A DNA stretch of 55,653 nucleotides from Rhodocyclales bacterium (GTDB lineage Bacteria; Pseudomonadota; Gammaproteobacteria; Burkholderiales; Rhodocyclaceae): positions 1-55,653 of the forward strand of contig JACRIX010000009.1 in assembly GCA_016215645.1 (NCBI GenBank), written 5' to 3'. The notes under the pieces were generated by a model. It worked only from the letters and a program-made list of their open reading frames with translations. It was not told where the DNA came from and searched no databases. Made by a program: the position numbers and the translations under genes. Positions 7,770-16,913 of the stretch are shown here, in pieces (the first letter of the stretch is position 1; each line of letters opens with the position of its first letter).

Positions 7770-10646
7770 TCAGTGCGACCTGCGTCCCTTGGCGAACTGT
7801 TCGAAGGAGTCGGCCGTCAGCGGTCGGCTGAAAAAATTGCCCTGGATTTCATTGCAGCCGTAGCGCTGGACCGAGTCGAGTTGTTCCAGGGTTTCGACAC
7901 CTTCGGCGATCGCGCGCAGCTTCAGCGAGCGGGCGATGCCGATCACGGCCTGGGAGAGGGCGGCGCCGGCGCTGTCCTGATGGATGTCGGCGATGAAGGA
8001 ACGGTCAATCTTGAGCTTGTCGACGCGGAAGCGGCGCAGATAGGAAAGGCTCGAATAGCCGGTGCCGAAATCGTCGATCGCGACCGAGGAGCCAAGCGCC
8101 TTGAGGTCGGCAATCACCTCGCTGACGGCGTCGCTGTCTTCCATCAGGGTGGACTCGGTGAGTTCGATCTCGATCTGCTGCGGCGAGATGCCGGCGTCGC
8201 GCGCATGCCGGCGAACCAGCTCCGGCAGGTCGATGCGAAAGAGCTGCCGGCCCGAGACATTGACCGCGACCTTCCAGTCATTGCCTCGCTCTCGCCAGCG
8301 CCGGGCCTGGCGGCAGGCTTCGCCCAGCACCCACTCGCCGATCGGGAGGATCAGGCCGGATTCTTCGGCAATCGGGATGAATTCGGCGGGAGAAATCCTG
8401 GCACCGTCTTGACAGGTCCAGCGCAGCAGGGCTTCGGCACCGAAGGTATGGCGGGAATCGGCATACACCTGCGGCTGGTAGCGCAGGCTGAGTTCTCCCG
8501 CTTCCAGGGCCCGGCGCAGCCGATTGGTCATGCTGAGTCGCGAATTGGCGCGCTGGTTCATTTCCTCGGAGAAGAAACTGAAGGTCTGGCGTCCCGACTC
8601 CTTGGCGTGGTACATCGCGGTATCGGCCTTCTGCATCAGGGTATCGAAGTCGAAGCCGTCGTCCGGCGAGAGGGCGATGCCGAGCGAGGCCGAGGTGGTC
8701 AGGCTATGGGTGCCGATCTCGAACGGGGCCAGCAGGCTGGCCTGGATCTTTTCCGCAATGCGCGCCACGGCTTCGGGGCTTTCAACGTCACCCAGCAGCA
8801 GGACGAATTCGTCGCCGCCCTGGCGGCTGAGCGTGTCCGATTCGCGCAAGCACATCCGCAGTCGTCCGACCGCGCCGATCAGCAGGCTGTCGCCGACCGG
8901 ATGACCGAGCGAGTCGTTGATGCGCTTGAAATGGTCGAGGTCGAGGAAGATGAAGGCCATGCGCTTGCCCGAGCGCTTGTGCACCTCGCGCATCTGGCTG
9001 AAGCGGTCGCGTAGCAGCAGGCGGTTGGGCAGTCCGGTGAGGGAGTCGTGGTGGGCGAGGTACTGGATCTTCTCCTCGGTGGCCTTGCGCAGCGATATAT
9101 CCGAAAAGCAGGCAACGAAGTTCTTGATTTCGCCCTGGCTGTCGCGCGTCGCGGCGATGGACAGCCATTTGGGGTAGGTGTCGCCGTTCTTGCGCTTGTC
9201 CAGGACTTCGCCTTCCCAGGAACCCTTGTCCAGCAGCGACCCCCACATCTGTTGGTAGAACTCCGTACCGTGATGGCCGGATTTCAGGATGCGTGGATTC
9301 CGGCCAATGGCCTCGTCAGGGCTGTAGCCGGTAATTGCGGTAAAGGCCGGATTGACCCGGATGATCGTGCCCTGGGCATCGGTGACCAGCATGGCCTCGA
9401 GCGAGTTGGCGAAGACGGCATCGGCCAGCTGCAATTCGGCTTCGTTGCGCTTGCGCTGGCTGATGTCGGTATACACCCAGATCGAGCCACCGGCAGGGGC
9501 CGCAGGGTCGAGTGCGCGTCCGGAGGTCTGGCACCAGATGACGGTTCCATCGCGCCGCCGGTTGCGGGTCTCGATGTTGCAATAGCCCTGGCTGGCAAGA
9601 TCACGATAGGCCCTGTCGCCGATATCGGTCCAGTCTTCGCGGGAAGGAAAGATGATTTCCGTGCTTTTGCCGATCATTTGCTCCGGCCCGTCATAACCGA
9701 AGACCTCGGCGATGCGCTGGTTGCAGTTGAGAAAGATGCGATCCCGGATCAGGGCGATGCCGACGTGGGCGTTGTCGAAGATCAGGCGCTGCTCTTTGAG
9801 CAGCGAAGCCATGCGCGCCTCGATGCGCTTGCGTTCGGTGATGTCGGTGTAGGAGGTGACGTAGCCGCCGTCGGGCAGTGGCGAGCGCTGGATTTCGAGT
9901 GCTGTGCCGTCGCTGCGCTGGTATTCGATGTTGTAGGGCTGGCGCTTGTTGATGCGTTCCATGGCCGAGGCAAATTCGGCGTCTGCGTCGCCGGCGCCCA
10001 GTTCGCCGCGTTCGGCGGCAAGGCGCAGGATGGCCACCATGTCCGGCGCGCCGCTGGCGAAGATTTCGTCAGGCAGTCCGATCAGGCGGCGGAACTGCTG
10101 GTTGTAGTGGGTCACGCGCAGCTTCTCGTCGATCAGCGTGATGCCGCAGGGGAAGTGTTCGATGATGGCACGCTGCCTTTCGTGTTCCTGCTGCAAGGCC
10201 TCGTCGGCGCGCTTGCGCAGGGTGATGTCCTGCAGCGTTTCGATGGCGCCGATCAACTCGCCCTCGGCATCACGCAGCGGCGCCGCCGTGAAATACAGCC
10301 AGATGCCGTCGGACCCGATGTTCGGGAAGAAGTCCTCGGCTTCGTAGGAGCCGGGGATGATCGCCGAGCGGCGGTACTTGCCCTGGTAGAAAGTCGCCAC
10401 CGCCTCGATGTCCCCGGACACGACCAGATCGGCCAGCACCGGCCGTTCCTGCGGATAGAAAGGCCGCCACTGGTCGCGGCTGCCGATCATTGCAGCGGCC
10501 GGGTAGTGGAGCACGACTTCGCAGGCGCGGTTCCAGTGCGTTACCTGGTGCGCCCGATCGATGACGAAGGTCGGAACCGGAGAACCCTCGATGATCTCGT
10601 CGAGGAGACTCCGTTCCGCGGCGCCCACGCTTCGGCTGGTCTCCAA
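7770..10646 (-). CDS. Multi-PAS GGDEF-EAL cyclic-di-GMP protein
   Basis: 958 residues, no membrane helix seen, so cytoplasmic. Four PAS-type sensor units occupy about residues 10-525, some with PAC segments such as [14 protein letters not shown]. Then a GGDEF domain with an intact GGDEF at 610-614 and an RESD inhibitory site (RxxD) five residues before it, and an EAL domain with EAL at 738-740, [14 protein letters not shown] and AEGVE all conserved. Both diguanylate cyclase and phosphodiesterase activities are therefore possible; such proteins often act mainly as phosphodiesterases. Expressed in the same direction as the ATPase gene downstream. A TATAAC on the minus strand about 55 bases upstream could be its -10 element. 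Confidence 0.93.
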   Translation of the reverse strand: METSRSVGAAERSLLDEIIEGSPVPTFVIDRAHQVTHWNRACEVVLHYPAAAMIGSRDQWRPFYPQERPVLADLVVSGDIEAVATFYQGKYRRSAIIPGSYEAEDFFPNIGSDGIWLYFTAAPLRDAEGELIGAIETLQDITLRKRADEALQQEHERQRAIIEHFPCGITLIDEKLRVTHYNQQFRRLIGLPDEIFASGAPDMVAILRLAAERGELGAGDADAEFASAMERINKRQPYNIEYQRSDGTALEIQRSPLPDGGYVTSYTDITERKRIEARMASLLKEQRLIFDNAHVGIALIRDRIFLNCNQRIAEVFGYDGPEQMIGKSTEIIFPSREDWTDIGDRAYRDLASQGYCNIETRNRRRDGTVIWCQTSGRALDPAAPAGGSIWVYTDISQRKRNEAELQLADAVFANSLEAMLVTDAQGTIIRVNPAFTAITGYSPDEAIGRNPRILKSGHHGTEFYQQMWGSLLDKGSWEGEVLDKRKNGDTYPKWLSIAATRDSQGEIKNFVACFSDISLRKATEEKIQYLAHHDSLTGLPNRLLLRDRFSQMREVHKRSGKRMAFIFLDLDHFKRINDSLGHPVGDSLLIGAVGRLRMCLRESDTLSRQGGDEFVLLLGDVESPEAVARIAEKIQASLLAPFEIGTHSLTTSASLGIALSPDDGFDFDTLMQKADTAMYHAKESGRQTFSFFSEEMNQRANSRLSMTNRLRRALEAGELSLRYQPQVYADSRHTFGAEALLRWTCQDGARISPAEFIPIAEESGLILPIGEWVLGEACRQARRWRERGNDWKVAVNVSGRQLFRIDLPELVRRHARDAGISPQQIEIELTESTLMEDSDAVSEVIADLKALGSSVAIDDFGTGYSSLSYLRRFRVDKLKIDRSFIADIHQDSAGAALSQAVIGIARSLKLRAIAEGVETLEQLDSVQRYGCNEIQGNFFSRPLTADSFEQFAKGRRSH

Positions 10647-10747
10647 TTTCTCAACCCCGTGAACAACGGCAATGGTGCAACAAATGCCACTTTAGTTATA
10701 GGGTCAGCATAGGCGTATTCCCGGCGCGAAGCAAGTGGCTGCGGTGG

Positions 10748-10765
10748 CTTGCGGGGGTCCGCAAG
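10748..10765 (-). terminator. Hairpin after the histidine kinase gene, possible terminator
   Basis: CTTGCGG-N4-CCGCAAG forms a perfect 7-bp stem with a 4-base loop, 19 bases past the kinase stop on the minus strand and before the next gene. There is no run of T after it, so it would be a weak or non-classical terminator, or only an RNA-end stabiliser. The rest of the 137-base gap (10647-10783) shows no gene. Confidence 0.3.
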
Positions 10766-10783
10766 GCCGTGAAATCCCCGCCG

Positions 10784-11875
10784 TTACGGGTCGCGTCGGA
10801 CGAGCGGCAAAAGCACACGCAGCAGGGTTCCGCCACCCGTCGCCGGGTCGCCGATGGTCATGCTGCCGCCATGCAGCTCGACGATGCGCTTGACTATGGA
10901 AAGGCCGAGCCCGCTGCCCGTCGTGGCGCCGGAGTCGGCGCTGGCGCTACGGTGAAAACGTTGCTGCACGCGCTCGCGGTCGGCGGCGGCAATGCCGCCG
11001 CCGTTGTCGCTCACCGTCAGCAGGGCATGCGTGCCCTCGCGGCCGATGGCCACCTCGACTTCGCTGCCGCCGCCGTGGCGCAGGGCGTTGTCTACCAGGT
11101 TGCGCAGCATCACCTGCAACAGCAGGGGGTCGCCCTGCACCGGGGCATCGCCGTCCTTGAGTACCAGGTCGCAGTGCTGCTCGACGGCCGCACCTGCGCT
11201 CAGCGCCAGCACCTCGGCGGCGACCGGGCGCAGCGCCACGGCCTGCATCGGCTGTACCGTGCCGGCATCAAGCCGGGCCAGGGTCAGCATCTGGGTCACC
11301 AGATGGGTGGCGCGGTCGCAGCCGACCAGGATCTGGTTCAGCGCATGCCGCCGTTTCGCCTCATCGGTGGCGGCGAGGGCCACCTGGGCCTGGGCTTTCA
11401 GTGCCGCCAGTGGCGTACGCAGTTCGTGCGAGGCATCGGCGGTGAAGCGGCGCTCGTTTTGCAAGGCGCGGTCGATGCCGGCGAAAAGATCATTGAGGCG
11501 CTCGATCAGCGGCGCGATTTCGCGCGGCGTATCGGTGCCATCGATCGGCGACAAGCGATCGGCCGCGCGATTGCCGACATCGGCGGTCAGGCGTTGCAGC
11601 GGCCGCAGCGAAAATCCCACCGCGACAACAAGCACCAAGGCCAGGCCGGGAAGCGCGATCAGCATCGGCATCAGCAGGTGTTTGGCAATTTCACCGGCGA
11701 GTTCGGCGCGCTCTTCCTCCATGTGGTTGGCGGTCGTCGGCGGGTGGCTGAGCAGTTCCTCGAGTTCGTGCAAGGCGGCGCGCCAGGTGAAGGCCGCGGT
11801 AAGCAGCCAGACAATCGCAACGGCCAACGTGGTCAGCAGCACCAGGCGCGCGCGCAGCGACCCCCCCGCCTTCAT
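10784..11875 (-). CDS. Sensor histidine kinase (QseC/PmrB type)
   Basis: 363 residues: helix 1 (about 10-30), a short periplasmic segment rich in His and Glu (about 31-68), helix 2 (70-90), HAMP (91-140), HisKA with the H-box TADASHELRTPL (His150), and HATPase with N-box RNLVDNALRHGG, G1 DNGGGI and G2 GSGLGLSIVKRI. This is the layout of OmpR-partner kinases. It autophosphorylates on His150 and passes the phosphate to the response regulator encoded just upstream, whose stop overlaps this start by four bases. The small periplasmic loop leaves little room for a classical ligand domain; a signal from the membrane, metal ions or the neighbouring cytochromes is possible but unproven. Confidence 0.92.
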   Translation of the reverse strand: MKAGGSLRARLVLLTTLAVAIVWLLTAAFTWRAALHELEELLSHPPTTANHMEEERAELAGEIAKHLLMPMLIALPGLALVLVVAVGFSLRPLQRLTADVGNRAADRLSPIDGTDTPREIAPLIERLNDLFAGIDRALQNERRFTADASHELRTPLAALKAQAQVALAATDEAKRRHALNQILVGCDRATHLVTQMLTLARLDAGTVQPMQAVALRPVAAEVLALSAGAAVEQHCDLVLKDGDAPVQGDPLLLQVMLRNLVDNALRHGGGSEVEVAIGREGTHALLTVSDNGGGIAAADRERVQQRFHRSASADSGATTGSGLGLSIVKRIVELHGGSMTIGDPATGGGTLLRVLLPLVRRDP

Positions 11876-12537
11876 GCCGCTTCCCTGGCAACCACATAGC
11901 CGATGCCGCGCAGGGTGCGGATGGCGTCGGCGCCCAGCTTGCGGCGCAGATGGTGGATGTACACCTCGACGGCATTGCTGCCGATTTCCTCGCCCCAGGC
12001 GTAGAGATGTTGCTCCAGCTGGGGGCGCGACAGGGCGCGGCCCGGGTACTGCATCAGCGCATGGAGCAGGGCGAATTCCCTGGCCGAAAGTTCGACTTCG
12101 CGGCCTTGTGCGAGGACGCGCCGCGTCGCCGGATCGAGACTGAGGCCGGCCGCAGTCAGAACCGGTGCCGGCTGGCCGCCGGCACGGCGCAGCAGGGCGC
12201 GCACGCGGGCGTTGAGTTCGCCAAGATCGAAGGGCTTGACCAGGTAGTCGTCGGCCCCGGCATCGAGGCCCTTGATGCGGTCGTCGACAGTGTCGCGGGC
12301 GGTAAGGATCAACACCGGCAGGCTGCGCTTCTTTGCGCGCAGGCCGCGCAGGACTTCAATCCCGTCCTTGCGTGGCAGGCCGAGGTCGAGTACCACGGCG
12401 GCATAGTCCTCGGCGGCCAGCGCAGTCTCCGCACGGAGGCCGTCGCGAACCCAGTCGACGGCGTGGCCGGCCTGTTTCAGGCCGGCCTCCAGCGCGTCGC
12501 CGAGCAGGGCGTCGTCTTCAACCAGCAGGATTCTCAT
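11872..12537 (-). CDS. OmpR-family response regulator (QseB/PmrA type)
   Basis: 221 residues. Receiver domain 1-115 with acidic pocket EDD (7-9), phosphoacceptor Asp51 and Lys101; DNA-binding winged helix from about 125, ending IRTLRGIGYVVAREAA. It should be phosphorylated by the adjacent kinase and activate transcription. The gene begins inside the 3' end of the cytochrome b gene (20-base overlap, 12518-12537) and ends inside the kinase gene, so it is part of one operon with shp, dhc and the cytochrome b. A direct repeat of the type bound by PmrA/QseB-like regulators lies before shp (13982-13998), which suggests positive autoregulation of the whole operon. Confidence 0.93.
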   Translation of the reverse strand: MRILLVEDDALLGDALEAGLKQAGHAVDWVRDGLRAETALAAEDYAAVVLDLGLPRKDGIEVLRGLRAKKRSLPVLILTARDTVDDRIKGLDAGADDYLVKPFDLGELNARVRALLRRAGGQPAPVLTAAGLSLDPATRRVLAQGREVELSAREFALLHALMQYPGRALSRPQLEQHLYAWGEEIGSNAVEVYIHHLRRKLGADAIRTLRGIGYVVAREAA

Positions 12538-13066
12538 TGCGCAGCGTCTTCCACCCCGTAATCATTGCCTTGACCAGATTCTCCCGGTGCAGCCAACTGC
12601 TGACAAGCACGCCGGCCAGGTGGATCACGACCATCGTCATCATGCCATCCGCGGCGACCTCGTGCACTTCCTCCATGAAATGCCCGCCAAGTTCGTTGTA
12701 GGTGGCATAGCCACTGGCGGCGGTGATGATGCCGGCGCCGAGCAGGAGGAAGATCGCCACGGCGCCGGCCGGATTGTGCCCGACGTAATGCTGCGGCTTT
12801 CCGGCCAGCAGCGACTTCAGGTAACCGATCACTTTCGTCGGCGTCGGCAGGAACTCGGCAAAGCGTGAATAGCCGCCGCCGACGAAGCCCCAGAGGATGC
12901 GGAAGGCGATCAAGCCGGCCAGGCAGTAACCGGCGATGACGTGAATGTCACGCCACTTTTCCGAGTCGGACGTGATGAAAGCCGTGGCGAAACTGGCGAC
13001 CAGCGACCAGTGAAAGAGTCGCGTCGGCAGGTCCCAGACGCGGACGGGTGTTTCACTGGTGTGCAT
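12518..13066 (-). CDS. Membrane cytochrome b (b561 / Ni-Fe hydrogenase cyt b type)
   Basis: 182 residues with four hydrophobic helices and the histidines expected for haem b ligation: RLFHWSLVASF (His19), RDIHVIAGY (His42), and VVIHLAGVLVSSWLH near the C-terminus. Such proteins carry electrons between the quinone pool and periplasmic cytochromes. It sits directly after the dihaem cytochrome c gene (8-base gap) and so is the likely membrane partner of DHC and SHP. I choose the ATG at 13066 (MHTSETPVRVWDLPTR) because it gives the family N-terminus; a longer open frame upstream overlaps the dhc coding sequence and is not protein-like. The 3' end overlaps the response regulator start by 20 bases. 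Confidence 0.9.
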   Translation of the reverse strand: MHTSETPVRVWDLPTRLFHWSLVASFATAFITSDSEKWRDIHVIAGYCLAGLIAFRILWGFVGGGYSRFAEFLPTPTKVIGYLKSLLAGKPQHYVGHNPAGAVAIFLLLGAGIITAASGYATYNELGGHFMEEVHEVAADGMMTMVVIHLAGVLVSSWLHRENLVKAMITGWKTLRNENPAG

Positions 13067-13074
13067 GAGGTGCC

Positions 13075-13542
13075 TCACTTGGGAATGGTCACGGAGCGTT
13101 CGCTGTAGTCGCCGGCGGCCGCCTTGACATGGCAGGCGGCACAGTTGGCCGGGCTCTTGATCGAGGCGCGGGTCCAGACCGCAGAGGCGACTTCGCGATG
13201 CTTGCGCTGGAAGTAGGCGGTATCGCGGATGCGCAACAGCGGCTGGCCCTTGGCGTCGGCGGTGACGCCGGTCTTGCGGCTGCCGGCATTGGCGCCGAGA
13301 AAGTCGGCGATGGCGGTACGGCGAGCATCGTCCAGGCTGGCATCGGTGCCGAAGTGTTTGGGCAGGCCGTTCATTACGTGGAGCCAGGAATGGGCGTCCA
13401 GCAGCTGCGGCGGGTAGGCGAGGTGGCAGGCGCCGCATTCCTCGATGTACAGCGGGTTGGCGGGAACCGGCAGGCGGTCGGCGTGCGCCGGCAGTGAGAG
13501 CGCCGCAAGCAGCGCGGGCAAAACGAGCTGAAGTCTCATCAT
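13075..13542 (-). CDS. Dihaem cytochrome c (DHC type)
   Basis: 155 residues with a signal peptide (cleavage probably after AHA, residue 21) and two haem c sites, CGACH (36-40) and CAACH (134-138). Size, spacing and the neighbouring shp and cytochrome b genes match the small periplasmic DHC proteins known from Rhodobacter sphaeroides and other proteobacteria, where DHC donates electrons to SHP. The first ATG (13542) is followed immediately by a second; the GGAG upstream is spaced better for the second (13539), so the true protein may be one residue shorter. Located 10 bases after shp on the minus strand. Confidence 0.9.
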   Translation of the reverse strand: MMRLQLVLPALLAALSLPAHADRLPVPANPLYIEECGACHLAYPPQLLDAHSWLHVMNGLPKHFGTDASLDDARRTAIADFLGANAGSRKTGVTADAKGQPLLRIRDTAYFQRKHREVASAVWTRASIKSPANCAACHVKAAAGDYSERSVTIPK

Positions 13543-13552
13543 GTTCTCCCGC

Positions 13553-13936
13553 TTACTTCAGGCTCAGCAGCCAGGCTATGACATCGGATTTCTCCTGTGC
13601 CGTGCACACCCGATTGAGCGTGTCGTTGCAGTTGCGGCGGAACCATTTGTCCACCTTGGCGGCATCGGTGAAGCGCTCGGCATTTGCCGCGGGCGCCAGT
13701 GCCGTAATCGGCTTGTCGGTCCTGGCATGGTGTCCGGCTTGGGTCGGCTTGTCGGTGTGGCAGGACGCGCAGCTCCACTCGCCGCCGTGCCTGGCGGTGA
13801 AGAAGCGCGCGCCGCGCTCGATCGAGGCGGTGGCGCCGGCCTCCTTTTCAAAGCGGGTGAGGAAGTCACGCGGGGTTTCGGCGATGGCGCCGGTGGCCGC
13901 AATGAGCAAGGCGGCGAGAAGGCTGCGGTGTCGCAT
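13553..13936 (-). CDS. shp: SHP-type oxygen-binding cytochrome c (DUF1924)
   Basis: 127 residues from the ATG at 13936; signal peptide ending AIA, then a single haem site CASCH (56-60) and the C-terminal segment WFRRNCNDTLNRVCTAQEK. That segment, with two cysteines (103, 111) flanking an Asn-rich loop, is the hallmark of sphaeroides haem protein, in which an Asn is the sixth haem ligand and swings away so that reduced haem binds O2 or NO. Asn102 or Asn104 would be the ligand here; I cannot tell which. I prefer the ATG at 13936 over that at 13948 because GGAG sits 6 bases before it, while the upstream ATG has no Shine-Dalgarno. First gene of the shp-dhc-cyt b-regulator-kinase operon. Confidence 0.88.
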   Translation of the reverse strand: MRHRSLLAALLIAATGAIAETPRDFLTRFEKEAGATASIERGARFFTARHGGEWSCASCHTDKPTQAGHHARTDKPITALAPAANAERFTDAAKVDKWFRRNCNDTLNRVCTAQEKSDVIAWLLSLK

Positions 13937-13981
13937 GTCGGTCTCCATGGAGGTTTGGTGTTGCGCATCATGGAGGGGCGG

Positions 13982-13998
13982 GCTTAAACCCCGCTTAA
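13982..13998 (-). promoter_or_regulatory. Direct-repeat box for an OmpR/PmrA-type regulator before shp
   Basis: The plus strand reads GCTTAAACCCCGCTTAA, two identical GCTTAA half-sites at an 11-base period. On the minus (coding) strand it reads CTTAAG-CGGGG-TTTAAG, which fits the YTTAAK-N5-YTTAAK box recognised by PmrA/QseB/BasR-like response regulators. It lies 46-62 bases upstream of the shp start, in the 65-base gap after the Kef gene stop, and the operon encodes just such a regulator. Function is inferred from the match and location. Confidence 0.55.
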
Positions 13999-14001
13999 GG
14001 C

Positions 14002-15732
14002 TCAGTCCTGCCGACCCGGGTGTGGCTTTTCGTAAAAATCGCGCAGCGAGGCGTAGCGTTGCGCTCGCACCGTGCGCACGTGCTGGATCGCGTGTCGCAT
14101 CGGGATGCCGGCCTGGACCAGGGTTTCGGCGGCGATCAGCAGGCTGCTTTCGAGCACTTCCGGTATCACCTCGGTGGCCCCGGCAGCCTTGAGCCTGGCA
14201 ACGTCCTTGTCATCCGAGGTGCGAACCACGATGGGGATGTCCGGTCGCGCTGCACGGACGATGCGCACCACCCGCTCCGCCGAGTGGGCCTCGGGGTAGG
14301 TGACGACCACGGCGCGGGCGCGGGCGATGCCCGCCGCCTGCAGCACCTCGCGCCGGTCGGCGTTGCCGAAGACGATGTTGATCCCCTTCGCGCTGGCCTC
14401 TATGATGCGCTGCGGATCGACATCGAGGGCAATGAAGGGGACGTTTTCAAGGGCCAGGAACTCGGCAATGCGGTCGCCGGTGCGGCCGAAGCCGCAAATC
14501 ACCACGTGTTGCCCCAGGTCCATGCTATGCACGGCGATGTTGTGGATCGCCGTGGCCTTGTGCGCCCAGTCGCCGCGCCCGAGGTCGCCGGAAAGCCGCG
14601 CGGAACGGTTGATCAGGAAAGGCGCGATGAACATCGACAGCAGCATCGCCGAGAGCGTGATCTGGAAGGCGCTGGAGTCGATCAAACGCAACTGCCGCGC
14701 CAGCTCGATCAGTACCAGGCCGAACTCGCCGGCCTGCGCCAGTTGCGCGGCGGTGCGCAGGCTGGCGGCCAGGGGTGTTTTTGCGATCCTGGCAATCAGG
14801 AGCACCACCAGCGCCTTGCCGCTGATCAGGAGCAACACCGCCAGCACCAGCTTGTGGGCATTGGCCAGCACATAGTGCAAATCAAGCATCATGCCGATGG
14901 TGACGAAGAATAGTCCCAGCAGGATGTCGCGGAAGGGCCGGATGTCGGCCTCGACATGATGGCGATACACGGTCTCCGAGATCAGCATGCCGGCGACGAA
15001 AGCGCCCAGCGCCAGCGACAAGCCGCTTTTCGCCGTGAGGAAGGACAGGCTGACCACAATCCAGAGCGTAGTCAGCACCAGAACTTCATTCGAGCGCACG
15101 CGGGCGACGACATCGAACACGCGGCCCATCAGCTGTTTGCCCACCCAGATCAGCAGTGTCAGCACTGCCGCTGCCTGCAACGCCGCGATTGACAGCGAGC
15201 GCCAGAGATCATCGCCGGGCGCGGCGAGTGCCGGCAGCAGAATCAGGCAGGGTGCGACCGCAAGGTCCTGGAACAGCAGCACGCCCATGGTCTGGCGCCC
15301 GGAGCGCGAATGCAGCTCGAAGCGGTCGGAGAGCATGCGCGCGACGATGGCGGTGGAGGACATCGCCACCGCCAAGCCCACCGCGATGCCGCTGCGCCAC
15401 CCCTGGTCATACACCAGCGCCGTGACCAGGCCGGTGCCAATGGCGGTCAGCGCCATCTGCGCGCTGCCCAGCCCGAACACCAGGGCGCGCATCGCCTGCA
15501 GGCGCTTCAGGCTGAATTCGAGACCGATGCTGAACATCAGGAACACCACGCCGAATTCGGCGACGCTGTCCACTTCGGCACTTTCCGCCAGCAACGCAAA
15601 CCCATGCGGTCCCAGTGCCATGCCGATGGCCAGGTAGGCAAGCATGCTCGGCAGACGGAAGCGGCGTACCGTGCCGACCAGAACGACCGCAGCCGTGAGC
15701 AGAACCACCAGCAGGAATAACTTGTCGTGCAT
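14002..15732 (-). CDS. Kef-type (CPA2) cation:proton antiporter with RCK/TrkA-N domain
   Basis: 576 residues. The N-terminal 380 or so form a Na+/H+-exchanger-type membrane domain (12 or so helices; LAYLAIGMALGPHGFALL and FGVVFLMFSIGLEFS are family segments). From about residue 405 a TrkA-N (RCK) domain follows, with the nucleotide-binding GQHVVICGFGRTGDRIAEF. KefB/KefC/YbaL proteins export K+ in exchange for H+ and are gated by nucleotides or glutathione adducts. No KefF/KefG-like partner is encoded next to it. ATG at 15732; divergent from the K+ channel gene across 77 bases. Confidence 0.9.
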   Translation of the reverse strand: MHDKLFLLVVLLTAAVVLVGTVRRFRLPSMLAYLAIGMALGPHGFALLAESAEVDSVAEFGVVFLMFSIGLEFSLKRLQAMRALVFGLGSAQMALTAIGTGLVTALVYDQGWRSGIAVGLAVAMSSTAIVARMLSDRFELHSRSGRQTMGVLLFQDLAVAPCLILLPALAAPGDDLWRSLSIAALQAAAVLTLLIWVGKQLMGRVFDVVARVRSNEVLVLTTLWIVVSLSFLTAKSGLSLALGAFVAGMLISETVYRHHVEADIRPFRDILLGLFFVTIGMMLDLHYVLANAHKLVLAVLLLISGKALVVLLIARIAKTPLAASLRTAAQLAQAGEFGLVLIELARQLRLIDSSAFQITLSAMLLSMFIAPFLINRSARLSGDLGRGDWAHKATAIHNIAVHSMDLGQHVVICGFGRTGDRIAEFLALENVPFIALDVDPQRIIEASAKGINIVFGNADRREVLQAAGIARARAVVVTYPEAHSAERVVRIVRAARPDIPIVVRTSDDKDVARLKAAGATEVIPEVLESSLLIAAETLVQAGIPMRHAIQHVRTVRAQRYASLRDFYEKPHPGRQD

Positions 15733-15809
15733 CGTCGGATGATATACGTGGGACCTGCACGCAGGCCTCGATTAAAATCAAGTTTTGGGAGGCGCACACC
15801 CTTGGCGAG

Positions 15810-16913
15810 GTGTCTGCGATGCGGCGGATACTGTTGCCGCGCTCGGGGATGAGATCAATGATCGGCGAAGGTAACACTTCGGAGGTGTTTCGGCGCGCGC
15901 GCCTGTCGATTGGCATCGCGCTGCTGGCGTTCGCCGTGGTTATGGCGGTCGGCACCTTCGGCTACAAGCATCTGGGCGACCCCGATACCGGTTGGCTGGA
16001 TGCGTTCTACATGACCTTTCTCATGGTGGCCACGATCGGCTACGGGGCGGGGGTTGAAATCTGGCGGCGGCCGGAGACCGAGATTTTCACCATGGCGATC
16101 GCGCTTTCCGGGATCTCCGTGATGACCTATTTTTTTTCCAGCGTCACGGCTCTGGTACTGGCCAGTGATTTCGACAAGTCATTGCGGAGACGTCGCATGG
16201 ACAAGGTGATGAAGAAGCTGCACGAACATTACATTCTTTGCGGTTTCGGCCGCGTTGGGCGCAACGTGGCCCAGGAACTGGAAGCCACCAACCGCCACTA
16301 CATCGCCATCGACGAAAAGCTCGAGCTGCTGGAGGCCCACGCCGAAAAGCGCCCCGGCATGCTCTACCTGCAAGGCGACGCGGTCGACGACGATATCCTG
16401 ATCGAGGCCAACGTACATCAGGCCAAGGGCATTTTCGCCATCACCGGCGACGACAGCCGCAACCTGATGATCGCCCTGACCGCCAAGCAACTGGCGCCCG
16501 GCATCCGGGTCGTCGCGCGCTGCAACGAGATGCGCAATGTCGAAAAGATGCGCAAGGCGGGCGCCGATGCCATCGTCTCGCCCAATTTCACCGGTGGCAT
16601 GCGCATCGCCTCGGCCATGATCCGGCCGCACGTTGTCTCCTTCCTCGACGAGATGCTGCGCACCGAACACAAATTGCGTGTCGAGGAAGTGGCCGTGCCG
16701 GCCGGCTTCCATCCAATGCCCTTGTCGGAGCTGAACCTGCGCGGCACCAGCTATGTGCTTCTGGCCGTGCGCGGCACGGGTGACTGGCAGTTCAATCCGC
16801 CGCCCGAATTCATCGTCGAGCCCGGCCAGGTGCTGGTGGCGATGGCCTCGCCGCACGGCCGCTTCGAAATGGAATCGGCCCTGTTCCTGATGGACGAAAG
16901 AGCGTCTACCTAG
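15810..16913 (+). CDS. Potassium channel with RCK (TrkA-N/TrkA-C) domains
   Basis: About 367 residues. Two helices (about 33-53 and 85-118) surround a pore loop with the filter TIGYGAG (K+ channel signature TxGYG). Then a TrkA-N domain (about 135-255, HYILCGFGRVGRNVAQELE) and a TrkA-C domain at the C-terminus. This is the MthK/Kch-like layout: four subunits form a K+-selective pore gated by an RCK ring. The start is uncertain: GTG 15810 has GAGG just before it, and in-frame ATGs occur at 15819, 15849 and 15858; all give the same domains. The 3' end overlaps the convergent DUF3124 gene by 8 bases. TAAAAT at 15773-15778 may be the -10 element. Confidence 0.9.
   Translation: MSAMRRILLPRSGMRSMIGEGNTSEVFRRARLSIGIALLAFAVVMAVGTFGYKHLGDPDTGWLDAFYMTFLMVATIGYGAGVEIWRRPETEIFTMAIALSGISVMTYFFSSVTALVLASDFDKSLRRRRMDKVMKKLHEHYILCGFGRVGRNVAQELEATNRHYIAIDEKLELLEAHAEKRPGMLYLQGDAVDDDILIEANVHQAKGIFAITGDDSRNLMIALTAKQLAPGIRVVARCNEMRNVEKMRKAGADAIVSPNFTGGMRIASAMIRPHVVSFLDEMLRTEHKLRVEEVAVPAGFHPMPLSELNLRGTSYVLLAVRGTGDWQFNPPPEFIVEPGQVLVAMASPHGRFEMESALFLMDERAST

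Noticed and set aside
9048..10712. Long open frame opposite the four-PAS GGDEF-EAL gene
   Set aside because: No recognisable domain; the minus-strand protein is clear and complete.
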